Positions 16,995 through 24,743 of a stretch of DNA of 64,000 nt are shown piece after piece (within the stretch, counting starts at the first letter, position 1; the number at the start of each line of letters is the position of its first letter). The notes under the pieces were generated by a model. The model ran no database searches. It worked only from the letters and a program-made list of their open reading frames with translations, and was not told the DNA's origin. A program made the position numbers and the translations under genes. Origin of the DNA: an uncultured Oscillospiraceae bacterium. Lineage in GTDB: Bacteria > Bacillota > Clostridia > Oscillospirales > Oscillospiraceae. The stretch covers positions 8,754-72,753 of the forward strand of contig CAKTOH010000009.1 in the NCBI GenBank assembly GCA_934589705.1, given 5' to 3'.

Positions 16995-17915
16995 TTACTC
17001 CCAGTAGGAGGGGATGCTGTCGCGCAGCTTGATGGCGTATTCGATCAGATCCCGGGCGTACCGCTGATGGTATTCATCGAAGAACACCTCTTCCCGGCTG
17101 ACCGCCTCGGTGAAGACACCGATGCGCTTGAAGTACAGCTTGTGGAAGTAACGGTTCAGAGGCTGGCTCTGCCGGGTGAAGCTGATGACCGGCAGCATGG
17201 CGAAGAACAGCTCCATGGCCTTGTCCCGCTTGCCGTGGTGATACAGCTCATAGACGTTTACGAACAGCTCCGGCATACCGGAGGGCATCAGGGCGTGAAT
17301 GCCCCGGTCATAGGCCTCGATGGACTGGCTGGAACCCCAGGCGCCGCTGATGTTCATCCGGCCGTCGGTGGCCTTCAGGATGCGGGTGTACTTGGGGCCC
17401 GGATCCTTGACCTCGATCTTGGCGCAGCGGACGCTCTCGAACTCGTCGAACAGCCGCAGCAGCAGCCGGTCGGGCAGGCCGTCGTCGGTCATGGACACGT
17501 CCTGGATGCACAGGAAGGGGGGCTTCATGTCATCGATCTTCTTGACCATGGCGCAGTACTCGTCGTCGGTGGTGTAAGGCATATTCAGGTTCAGGCCGTC
17601 CACACCCAGCGCCAGGTACTCCCGGCACTGCTTCAGCCGGGTTTCCTCGTCGTTGGCGGTGATGCTGGGGATAACGATGCAGCCTTCCTTGGTGTGAGCC
17701 AGGGCAACGGTCTCTCTGACCTCCTGAATGATCTCATCGTGGGTCAGCATGTTCATTTCGCTGGCCATGCAGGGCACCAGGAAACCGGCCACGCCGGCGT
17801 CCATACAAAGCTGAATCTCCCGGCGGAAGGAAGGCCAGTCGATGGACTTGTCTTCGGACTTAAAGGGGGTAATCACCGTGGTGATGATTCCGTGCATGGG
17901 ATAAAGTTCTTTCAT
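16995..17915 (-). CDS. DapA-like lyase, paralogue 2 (no active-site tyrosine motif)
   Basis: This 306-residue protein begins MKELYPMHGIITTVITPF and is a tandem duplicate of the gene that follows it. Lys166 in CAKIEVKDPGP is the probable Schiff-base lysine; LCIQDVSM replaces the YNxP segment and PCMASEMN the GTTGE loop. The ATG at 17915 has a clear GGAGGTG site; more upstream in-frame starts have none and lie across a promoter-like sequence. It is the first gene after a 253-base gap that carries promoter and palindrome signals, so it probably opens the main catabolic operon. Confidence 0.82.
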   Translation of the reverse strand: MKELYPMHGIITTVITPFKSEDKSIDWPSFRREIQLCMDAGVAGFLVPCMASEMNMLTHDEIIQEVRETVALAHTKEGCIVIPSITANDEETRLKQCREYLALGVDGLNLNMPYTTDDEYCAMVKKIDDMKPPFLCIQDVSMTDDGLPDRLLLRLFDEFESVRCAKIEVKDPGPKYTRILKATDGRMNISGAWGSSQSIEAYDRGIHALMPSGMPELFVNVYELYHHGKRDKAMELFFAMLPVISFTRQSQPLNRYFHKLYFKRIGVFTEAVSREEVFFDEYHQRYARDLIEYAIKLRDSIPSYWE

Positions 17916-17991
17916 ATTGAGACACCTCCAAAATATTCCGCAAACCGTGCTGTGCAGTTTGCCTATTTCCGTTTCTTTGTTCTTTGCCATC

Positions 17992-18019
17992 ATTATATAG
18001 TTTGCTGGATTTTCCACAA
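17992..18019 (-). promoter_or_regulatory. Predicted promoter for the catabolic operon
   Basis: On the minus strand TTGTGG (18014-18019) and a perfect TATAAT (17992-17997) are 16 bases apart, about 75 bases upstream of the first DapA-like gene. Confidence 0.5.
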
Positions 18020-18111
18020 GGGAGCCGTCTTCCTTTCCTGTTTCCAAATGAGACAATTTCACAATTCGGGAATGGCAATTCCGAACACAGGTGAAAATTT
18101 CGATACCGTTT

Positions 18112-18128
18112 TTGTTGAATATCAACAA
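18112..18128. promoter_or_regulatory. Palindromic operator candidate
   Basis: TTGTTGA-ATA-TCAACAA is a perfect 7+7 palindrome about 95 bases upstream of the predicted -35 box of the DapA-like operon. A dimeric activator such as the Fis-type regulator encoded divergently could bind here. No second copy was noticed in the regulator's own promoter region. Confidence 0.4.
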
Positions 18129-18168
18129 ATCTGTTCCATTTGGGTACGCTCCCCGCCCCGGAAAGCCC

Positions 18169-19053
18169 TCACGGTCTGTCCCGGACGGTGTTCGTCAATT
18201 CACCGATTTTCTCGATCCGGCAGGTGACCACGTCCCCGTCCTTCAAAAATACCGGCGGATTCATGCCGAAGCCGATGCCTGTGGGGCTTCCGGTGGCGAT
18301 GATGGTGCCCGCGGGCAGGGTGACCCCCCGGCTCAATTCACTGACGATGTCCGTAACATCGAAAATCATGTCCCGGGTATTGCCGTGCTGCCGAAGCTCC
18401 CCATTGACCCAGAGCCGGATGTCCAGCTGGGGCGGATAGGCGATTTCCTCCGCCGTAACAATCCAGGGGCCCAGAGGGCAGGTGCCGTCCAGGCTCTTCA
18501 TAAAATAGTTCTGCTTGTGCCGGCTCAGCTCCCGGGCAGTCACATCATTCAGGACGGTGTAGCCGAAAATATAGTCTGCCACCTGCTCCCGGGGTACCTG
18601 ATAGGCATCCTTCCCCAGAATCACCCCCAACTCGCACTCGTAATCCAGCGTGGAGATAAAATCGGAATGGGAGGGAATGGTCTCCCCGGTACCCCGGCAC
18701 CGATCCACCGCCTTGCCGAAGAAGATGGGCCAGACCCGTTCCGTCCGCTGCTCCTTCAGGGCATCCGCCATCTCGTCGGCATGAGCCTTGTAGTTAAGCC
18801 CCATGCACACCACATCCCGCACCGGGTGGGGAATGGGCGCCGTCAGCCGCACATCCGCCAGGGGAATCCACTGCGCGGCCTTCTCGGCGGCTGCCCCGAT
18901 GGCCGCCAGGCTGGCCCGATCCGTCCGGCGGATCAGGTCGTTCATGTCCGCAACGTCCCAGCCAAGGGCAGACAGGGGTACCACCCGGCTGTCCTCGCCG
19001 GTCAGAACCGCCACCGTCTCCCGTCCCTGATAGACGCAGGTCAAAAGCTTCAT
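18169..19053 (-). CDS. Fumarylacetoacetate hydrolase (FAH) family protein
   Basis: This 294-residue protein has an N-terminal cap domain (1-75) and the FAH fold: CMGLNYKAHADEM (about 83-95), the metal ligands in LDYECELGVILGK (about 136-148; Glu138, Glu140), DVTARELSR, and the late GSPTGIGFGM loop. The family covers hydrolysis or decarboxylation of beta-diketo and oxo acids (fumarylpyruvate hydrolase, oxaloacetate decarboxylase, 2-keto-3-deoxy acid dehydratases and others). It lies upstream of the DapA-like pair in the same direction, separated by 253 bases with their own promoter signal, so it could be expressed separately. The specific reaction is not predictable. Confidence 0.9.
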   Translation of the reverse strand: MKLLTCVYQGRETVAVLTGEDSRVVPLSALGWDVADMNDLIRRTDRASLAAIGAAAEKAAQWIPLADVRLTAPIPHPVRDVVCMGLNYKAHADEMADALKEQRTERVWPIFFGKAVDRCRGTGETIPSHSDFISTLDYECELGVILGKDAYQVPREQVADYIFGYTVLNDVTARELSRHKQNYFMKSLDGTCPLGPWIVTAEEIAYPPQLDIRLWVNGELRQHGNTRDMIFDVTDIVSELSRGVTLPAGTIIATGSPTGIGFGMNPPVFLKDGDVVTCRIEKIGELTNTVRDRP

Positions 19054-19210
19054 ATTTGCACACCCCGTTTTTCGGTCTCCGGATGAAATTGTAGGTTTCC
19101 CATAAAATCCTTCCGAGAATTTCTTTTATCTTAAATACTTTCTACAAAGGCCTCAATGGAAATCTCCCTCAGAAATGTTTTAAATTGAATCACTTTCTTC
19201 CCGCCGTTAC

Positions 19211-19239
19211 TTGTTTTTTGAACAGCTTCCTGGTATACT
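19211..19239 (+). promoter_or_regulatory. Predicted promoter of the regulator gene
   Basis: TTGTTT (19211-19216) and TATACT (19234-19239) are 17 bases apart, 86 bases before the regulator ATG. The rest of the 272-base divergent region (19054-19325) shows no clear operator. Confidence 0.45.
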
Positions 19240-19325
19240 GGTTGCAAAGGCAGTGTTTGTTTTGGAAAAGCTACAGGCGGTTTTGGCCTTTTTCATCACC
19301 AAAATCCGGGAAAGGAGCGTATTTT

Positions 19326-21101
19326 ATGAAGAAGCTGCGTCTGCTGTGCATCCCGCCCTATGAGGGGATGTACAACCTGATGACCAATATTGCTGCCCAG
19401 CGCAGCGACGTGGAGCTTATCATCCACATGGGCAACCTGGAGGACGGCCTTCGTGCCGTTCTGGAAAACCGGGACAACAACATCGACGCCGTCATTTCCC
19501 GGGGCGGCACCGCCGAGACCATCCGGGCTCACTGCGCCGACATCCCGGCCTGCGACATCATCCCCTCGGTCTATGACGTTCTGCGCACCATCCGTCTGGC
19601 TCAGAGCATGTCCGACAAGCTGGCGGTGGTGGGCTTTCCCAGCATCACCAAGCCCGCGGATATGCTCCGGGACATTATGCAGTACGATTTCAAGGTGCGC
19701 ACCATCCGCAGCGGCGCCGAGTGCGAGGCCTGTCTGCGTCAGCTCCGGGACGAGGGCATTCAGGTCATCGCGGGAGACATGATCTCCGTGACCTGCGCCC
19801 AGAAGCTGGGCATGAACGGCCTTCTCATCGTCTCCGGCATTGAAAGCGTGGAGGCCGCCATCGACAGTGCGGTGGAGATCTACCGCCACGACGCCGCCGT
19901 CCGGAAGCGGGCGGATCTGTTTTCCGACCTGCTGTCCTTCCTGGACGCGGACATCGTCGTCTACACCTCCGGCGGTCAGCAGTATTACTCCACCGCCTCC
20001 GATCTGCCCCAGGAAATTCAGCTGCTCCTTCGCCAGAAGGTTTCCAACGTCATCGCCCAGGGCAGTCTGAAGCTCATCCGGAACTTAGGCAGCACCATGC
20101 TTTCCATCAAGGGGCGGCTTCTCCAGTCCGACGGGGAGGACTACTGCGTGTACATCCTGTCCCAGATGGCCAACACCGCGGTCTTCGACAAATACACCAT
20201 CCGCTGCTTCTCCGCCGACGATGATCTCCAGGATTCCAAGCCCATTGAATTCTACCTGGGCAGCAGCGAGGAAATCTCCGCCGCCCATGCCGCCTGCCAG
20301 CGGTATGCCCCCATGAACGCCCCGGTGCTCATTGAGGGTGAGCGGGGCACCGGCAAGGATCGGTTCGCCCACTACCTGTATTCCCACAGCAAATTCAAGC
20401 AGAATTCCTTCGTGGTCATCGACGCCAGCCTGCTGGACAAAAAGGGCTGGGACTTCCTGCTCAAAAGCGACAGCTCCCCCCTGACCGACTCCGGCCTCAC
20501 CATTTCCTTCATCCGGATGCAGGCCATTCCCCCGGAGCAGCAAAAGGAATTCCGGCTCTATCTGAAAAACTCCCGGGTCATGCAGACCAACCGGCTGATT
20601 TTCTCCTACACCGAGGAAAACGGCACCGTCCCCCAGGACGAGCTGTATCTGTACCTGACCGAAACCGTCCACTGCTTACAGCTCCGGCTTCCGCCCCTTT
20701 CTCAGCGGCCTGAGGACATTCCCACCCTGGTGGGGCTGTACATCAACGCCGCCAATGTGCGCAACGGCACCCGGGTCATCGGCCTGACCCACGGGGCCAT
20801 GCTGACCCTGCAAAACCGGGTCTGGCCCCGGAACGCCGACCAGCTGTACCAGGCCATCGGCGAGCTGGTCATCAACGCCAAATCCTCCTACATTTCCGAG
20901 GAACAGGTGCTGGCTCTGCTGAACCGGGAAAAGCGGCAGACCCCTACCGCCCCGGAAAGCGGTCTGGATCTGAACCGGCCGCTGGAAGAGATCATCCACG
21001 AGGTGGTCATGCGGGTCTATGAGGAGGAAAACATGAACCAGACCCACACCGCCAAGCGTCTGGGCATCAGCCGGAGCACTTTGTGGCGGATGCTGAAGTA
21101 A
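19326..21101 (+). CDS. PrpR_N-domain, Fis-type regulator with degenerate AAA+ domain
   Basis: The 591-residue protein starts MKKLRLLCIPPYEGMYNLM after AAAGGAGCG. Residues about 1-190 form a PrpR_N-type sensor domain (DAVISRGGTAETIR, then IQVIAGDMIS). A linker (PAS-like position) follows to about 310. A shortened AAA+ domain keeps Walker A (EGERGTGKDRFA, about 343-354) but lacks the GAFTGA loop, and the LDEI Walker B position reads ISFIRMQ. The C-terminus is a Fis-type helix-turn-helix (NQTHTAKRLGISRSTLW). A GAFTGA loop is required for sigma-54 contact, so it probably acts with the housekeeping sigma factor or as a repressor. It is divergent from the catabolic operon and is its likely ligand-responsive regulator. 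Confidence 0.85.
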   Translation: MKKLRLLCIPPYEGMYNLMTNIAAQRSDVELIIHMGNLEDGLRAVLENRDNNIDAVISRGGTAETIRAHCADIPACDIIPSVYDVLRTIRLAQSMSDKLAVVGFPSITKPADMLRDIMQYDFKVRTIRSGAECEACLRQLRDEGIQVIAGDMISVTCAQKLGMNGLLIVSGIESVEAAIDSAVEIYRHDAAVRKRADLFSDLLSFLDADIVVYTSGGQQYYSTASDLPQEIQLLLRQKVSNVIAQGSLKLIRNLGSTMLSIKGRLLQSDGEDYCVYILSQMANTAVFDKYTIRCFSADDDLQDSKPIEFYLGSSEEISAAHAACQRYAPMNAPVLIEGERGTGKDRFAHYLYSHSKFKQNSFVVIDASLLDKKGWDFLLKSDSSPLTDSGLTISFIRMQAIPPEQQKEFRLYLKNSRVMQTNRLIFSYTEENGTVPQDELYLYLTETVHCLQLRLPPLSQRPEDIPTLVGLYINAANVRNGTRVIGLTHGAMLTLQNRVWPRNADQLYQAIGELVINAKSSYISEEQVLALLNREKRQTPTAPESGLDLNRPLEEIIHEVVMRVYEEENMNQTHTAKRLGISRSTLWRMLK

Positions 21102-21254
21102 GGTGTTTTATTCTGATACACCCTTTGTGAAAACTGTTCCATTATTTTCTGTCTGCTTCTCCGATTTTCGTTGAATTCATAAGCCAATTTTGTTAGGTTT
21201 GTGATAGAGAACAAAAAAGCGCGGCAAGGATGCCGCGCGGAATTGGAGGAAAAT

Positions 21255-22451
21255 ATGGCAAACAACGGATTCGATACCGCCCATCTTCCGGAGCGCCGGG
21301 GCAGCCGGAGCGTCAAGTGGGATACCATGGCAAGCAAATATGGCCGGGAGGATCTGATCCCCCTGTGGGTGGCGGACATGGACTTCCCCTCCCCGCCCTG
21401 CATCCAGGAGGCACTGCGCAAGGCCGTGGATTTTGGCGTTTACGGCTACTTCGCGCCTCCCGCGTCCTATCAGGATGCCTTCATCGCCTGGGAGCAGACC
21501 CGCCACGGCGTAAGCCCCAAGCGGGAGTGGCTTCGCTTCACCCCCGGCGTGGTTACGGGCATTTACTGGGCCATCAGCTCCCTGACCGCCCCGGGGGACG
21601 CAGTCGCCATCCTCACCCCCTGCTACTACCCCTTCATGGACGCGGTGAAGGACACCGGCCGCAGCCTGGTTTGCAGCGACCTTGTCCACACGGAGCATGG
21701 CTATACCGTGAATCTTTCCGACCTGGAAGCAAAGTTTCAGGCCGAACAAGTGAAAATGCTGCTGCTGTGCTCTCCCCACAATCCCGTGGGCCATGTCTGG
21801 AAGGAAGCGGAGCTTCTGGGCATTCTGGAGCTGTGCCGCCGGTATGACGTGCTGGTGGTCAGCGACGAGATTCACCAGGACATCGTCTTCAACGGCAACG
21901 AGCACCTGTCCTGCCTGCGCTTCCCCGAATATCTGGATCGGACGATTCTGCTGACCTCCGGCTCTAAGACTTTCAACATCGCGGGTCTGCAAAATTCCTT
22001 CGCCGTCATCCCCAACGACACCCTGGGCAAGAAATTTGACGCCTATGTCAAAACTGTGCGCATCAAGAAGGGCGTTTCCCTGGGCTATATCGCCGCCGAG
22101 GCCGGCTTCCGGGAGGGCGCTCCCTGGCTGGAAGAGGTGCTGGAATATCTGAAGGGCAACTATGACCTGCTGAAGAAAACGCTCACCGATGCTCTGCCGG
22201 ACATTCACATTGACCCCCTGGAAAGCACCTACATGATCTGGGTCGATCTGTCCGCTTACGTCAAGCCCGAGCAGGTGGTAGAGGTGGTTCAGAATCAGGC
22301 ACGGCTTGCGGTGGACTTTGGCTTCTGGTTCTGGCCGGAAGGGCAGGTGCCCGCCGGAGATACCCACATCCGTATCAACGTGGCCGCTTCCCGGGACAAT
22401 GTGCTGCTGGCAGCCAGCCGTCTGGTGGAGGCCATTCAAAGACTACAGTAA
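21255..22451 (+). CDS. PatB/MalY-family PLP-dependent aminotransferase or C-S lyase
   Basis: The 398-residue fold-type I PLP enzyme starts at the ATG with GGAGGAAAAT in front. Features: LIPLWVADMDFPSPP at about 32-46 (the WVADMDF motif of MalY/PatB), CSPHNPVG (about 172-179), VVSDEIHQDIVF (about 202-213) and the PLP lysine in TSGSKTFNIAGLQ. MalY/PatB proteins are cystathionine beta-lyases or related C-S lyases; some are aminotransferases. It lies 153 bases behind the regulator and 11 bases before the HpaI-type aldolase, so an amino-group or thiol step may feed the same pathway. Substrate not known. Confidence 0.9.
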   Translation: MANNGFDTAHLPERRGSRSVKWDTMASKYGREDLIPLWVADMDFPSPPCIQEALRKAVDFGVYGYFAPPASYQDAFIAWEQTRHGVSPKREWLRFTPGVVTGIYWAISSLTAPGDAVAILTPCYYPFMDAVKDTGRSLVCSDLVHTEHGYTVNLSDLEAKFQAEQVKMLLLCSPHNPVGHVWKEAELLGILELCRRYDVLVVSDEIHQDIVFNGNEHLSCLRFPEYLDRTILLTSGSKTFNIAGLQNSFAVIPNDTLGKKFDAYVKTVRIKKGVSLGYIAAEAGFREGAPWLEEVLEYLKGNYDLLKKTLTDALPDIHIDPLESTYMIWVDLSAYVKPEQVVEVVQNQARLAVDFGFWFWPEGQVPAGDTHIRINVAASRDNVLLAASRLVEAIQRLQ

Positions 22452-22462
22452 GGAGAATCACC

Positions 22463-23254
22463 ATGACGGAAAACAAGCTTCGGGAAATCCTGCGCGGCGG
22501 CGGCAGCTCCATCTGCACCCGCATTTCCAGCCGATGGGGGCTGATCACCGAGCTGGCGGCCTACGGCGGATGCTACGACTACATCGAGTATCTGGCGGAG
22601 TACGCCCCCTTGCAGGTGGAGGATCTGGAGAATCTTGCCAGAGCCTGCGAGCTTCACGGCATGGGCTCCATCCTGAAGGTTGATTTCCAGAATCGTGCCT
22701 GGGTGGCCCAGAAGGCTCTGGCCGTGGGCATCCAGGGCATTCTCTTCACCGACTGCAAGACCCCCAAGGACGTAGAAGAGTGCATATACGTCACCATGCC
22801 CGACACCCCGGAGTACGGCGGTCGGTTCGGCTATCCCAGCTATCGGTGGATCGGCTATCATCCCAACAAGCCCCAGCTGGATTACGCCAAAATGGTGGCC
22901 GATTCCGTGCGGATTTTCATGATCGAAAAGAAGGAAGCCGTGGACAGCATCGAGGAAATCTGCCGGATTCCCGGAGTGGATATGATCCAGTTTGGCCCCT
23001 CGGACTACTCCATGAGCTGCGGTCACAACGCCGCGGAGCCCGGCTGGATTGAGGTACGGAAGGAAGCCGAGCGGCACTGCATTCGGGTTGCTCTGGAACA
23101 CGGGGTGCAGCCCCGGTGCGAAATTGAAAAGCCTGAGGATGCCCGGTACTATCTGGATTTGGGCGTCAAGCATTTCTGCCTGGGCGATCAGGTAAAAATT
23201 CTGCGTAATTGGTGGACGGACAACGGCCAGAAGCTGCAAGCTATGGTCAAATGA
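22463..23254 (+). CDS. HpcH/HpaI-family aldolase
   Basis: This 263-residue class II-type aldolase has RISSRWGLITELAAYGGCYDYIEY near the N-terminus (catalytic Arg and general-base regions), LHGMGSILKVDF, and GVDMIQFGPSDYSMSCG (about 172-188), which matches the metal-site region of HpaI-like aldolases (usually G.D.L.xGPxDLS). Such enzymes cleave 2-keto-4-hydroxy acids to pyruvate and an aldehyde. It follows the PatB/MalY gene by 11 bases and is followed by a terminator, so the two form a small operon beside the regulator and opposite the TRAP/kinase operon. Confidence 0.87.
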   Translation: MTENKLREILRGGGSSICTRISSRWGLITELAAYGGCYDYIEYLAEYAPLQVEDLENLARACELHGMGSILKVDFQNRAWVAQKALAVGIQGILFTDCKTPKDVEECIYVTMPDTPEYGGRFGYPSYRWIGYHPNKPQLDYAKMVADSVRIFMIEKKEAVDSIEEICRIPGVDMIQFGPSDYSMSCGHNAAEPGWIEVRKEAERHCIRVALEHGVQPRCEIEKPEDARYYLDLGVKHFCLGDQVKILRNWWTDNGQKLQAMVK

Positions 23255-23260
23255 CAGACC

Positions 23261-23294
23261 TTCCGGGGCGTTCTCATATGGGAACGTCCCGGAA
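23261..23294 (+). terminator. Hairpin terminator after the HpaI-type aldolase
   Basis: Stem TTCCGGGGCGTTC / GGAACGTCCCGGAA (one mismatch) with a short loop, 6 bases past the stop, followed by TTTGCTGAATTT. Confidence 0.75.
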
Positions 23295-23318
23295 TTTGCT
23301 GAATTTCCCCATCCCCTG

Positions 23319-23347
23319 TTGACCGTCCCGGCCGGTTGGGGTAAAAT
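23319..23347 (+). promoter_or_regulatory. Predicted promoter of the chromate-transporter pair
   Basis: TTGACC (23319-23324) and TAAAAT (23342-23347) are 17 bases apart, 60 bases before the ATG. Confidence 0.55.
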
Positions 23348-23407
23348 GAAGGAAAACGCCGTCAGAGGGCAGGCAGTGCGCCGCCCGATTTTGCCGGGGA
23401 GGTACCT

Positions 23408-23968
23408 ATGAATCTTTACCTTGACCTGTTTTTTACCTTCTTCCGCATCGGTCTTTTCACCTTCGGCGGAGGCTACGCAATGCTTGCCATTCTGGAGGAC
23501 ACCTGCGTAGAAGGAAAGCACTGGATTACCCATGAGGAAATGATGGACATTACGGTCATCGCCGAGTCCACCCCCGGCCCCATCGCCATCAACTGCGCCA
23601 CCTACACCGGCTACAAGCGGGCTGGCTTTCCGGGGGCCATTGCGGCCACCCTGGGCATGATCGTCCCCTCCTTTTTGGTGATTTTCCTGATTTCCCTGTT
23701 TCTGGACAATTTTCTGGAAATCAAAATCATTGCCAATGCCTTCCGGGGCATTCAGATTGGCGTAGGGGTTCTGATTCTGAACGCTGCGGTGACCATGCTC
23801 CAAAAAATGTCCCGGAAGCCCCTGACCCAGGGGATCTGGATCTGCGCCTGTGGGGCGCTGCTTCTGGGGAATCTCTTTGCCCGGAATATTTCCTCCATCA
23901 TGCTGATGCTGCTGGGCGGGGCTGTGAGCCTGGCGGTCTATCTGGGGAAGGAGCGTGGAGGCAAATGA
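23408..23968 (+). CDS. Chromate transporter family (CHR) half-subunit 1
   Basis: The 186-residue membrane protein starts MNLYLDLFFTFFRIGLFTFGGGYAML, with the FGGGYAM motif and AESTPGPIAIN (about 49-60) typical of short-chain CHR proteins. About five to six helices. Short CHR proteins work as pairs of homologous subunits with opposite topology; the partner follows with a 4-base ATGA overlap. The family was named for chromate efflux, but paired forms in gut anaerobes may carry other oxyanions or organic acids (inference). No chromate or sulfate genes are adjacent. Confidence 0.93.
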   Translation: MNLYLDLFFTFFRIGLFTFGGGYAMLAILEDTCVEGKHWITHEEMMDITVIAESTPGPIAINCATYTGYKRAGFPGAIAATLGMIVPSFLVIFLISLFLDNFLEIKIIANAFRGIQIGVGVLILNAAVTMLQKMSRKPLTQGIWICACGALLLGNLFARNISSIMLMLLGGAVSLAVYLGKERGGK

Positions 23969-24519
23969 TCTATCTGGAACTTTTCTGGGGCTTTCTGAAG
24001 GTGGGCTGCTTTGCATTCGGCGGGGGCTACGGGGCCATCCCGCTGATTCGGGAAGTGGTCACTGCCTACGGCTGGCTGGACGACGAGGCTCTGTCCTACA
24101 TGATCGCCGTCAGCGAAAGCACCCCTGGGCCGATTATGGTAAACCTAGCCACCTACGCCGGGTGCACCCAGGCTGGGCTTCTCGGCGGTCTGGTCGCCAC
24201 GGTTGCCGTGGTGCTCCCTGCTTTCTTCGTCACGGTTCTCGTCACCGCTCTGCTGAAAACCCTTCTGGAAAAGCCCTGGATGCAGGCAATTCTGGGAGGA
24301 ATGCGCTCCGCCGTCACCGGCATCATTCTGGCCACCGGCCTGACGCTGATTGCCAGCGGCTGTGGCTTTTCCGCTGCCGGGGCGGACTGGCGGGCACTGG
24401 TCACGACGGGGATTCTGCTGAGTGCCGCCTTCGGGCTGCCCCGGTTGGGGAAAAAGCTCTCCCCCACCCGGCTGATTTTGCTGTCCGCGGCGGTGGGAAT
24501 GGTGATTTACGGGATATAA
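23965..24519 (+). CDS. Chromate transporter family (CHR) half-subunit 2
   Basis: The 184-residue paralogue of the preceding subunit repeats the same signature (FLKVGCFAFGGGYGAIPLI near residues 9-27; SESTPGPIMVNLATY near 53-67). It overlaps its partner by 4 bases, so the two are translated together and probably form a heterodimer. The stop codon lies inside the left end of a 175-bp hairpin-rich repeat, meaning that the element begins directly at the gene's end. Confidence 0.93.
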   Translation: MIYLELFWGFLKVGCFAFGGGYGAIPLIREVVTAYGWLDDEALSYMIAVSESTPGPIMVNLATYAGCTQAGLLGGLVATVAVVLPAFFVTVLVTALLKTLLEKPWMQAILGGMRSAVTGIILATGLTLIASGCGFSAAGADWRALVTTGILLSAAFGLPRLGKKLSPTRLILLSAAVGMVIYGI

Positions 24520-24690
24520 TACTATTTCTTAATAAAATGATTTCATCATTTTACTTAAGCCGTTTCACGGCAGACCGCCTGGGCGGCGGTAAGAAATGTA
24601 TTGACTTCGTTTTTTAGCGGCAGTGGCCGCTGGCCGCAATCCTGCGGCCTAATAAAACGCTTTTAAACGTTTTATGAAAAACTCGTATAA
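24516..24690. repeat. 175-bp hairpin-rich repeat, copy A (MITE-like)
   Basis: About 95% identical to the element at 51954-52129. It consists of consecutive hairpins (AAAATGATTTCATCATTTT, CCGCC/GGCGG, AGCGGC/GCCGCT, GGCCGCA/TGCGGCC, AAAACG/CGTTTT). Its ends are imperfect inverted repeats: left AATACTATTTCTTAATAAAA resembles the complement of the right end, TATACGAGTTTTTCATAAAA. No coding potential, so if mobile it is non-autonomous. Confidence 0.8.
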
Positions 24691-24705
24691 GGCGATACAA
24701 AATTC

Positions 24706-24734
24706 GGAACGCCTGCCGGTGTGGCAGGCGTTCC
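24706..24734 (-). terminator. Hairpin terminator after the PdaA-like gene
   Basis: Perfect 12-bp stem GGAACGCCTGCC / GGCAGGCGTTCC with a 5-base loop, 9 bases past the minus-strand stop at 24744; TTTT on the plus side suggests it can work in both directions. Confidence 0.75.
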
Positions 24735-24743
24735 CTTTTGCTT

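Noticed and set aside
9051..18227. Several plus-strand frames of 660-780 codons opposite the TRAP, PdxA, dehydrogenase, kinase and DapA-like genes
   Set aside because: All lie antisense to well-supported enzymes, have Gly/His/Gln-rich compositions and no recognisable motifs.
19185..19325. N-terminal extension of the regulator (47 extra codons)
   Set aside because: The extension covers the predicted promoter and lacks conservation; the ATG at 19326 has an AAAGGAG site.
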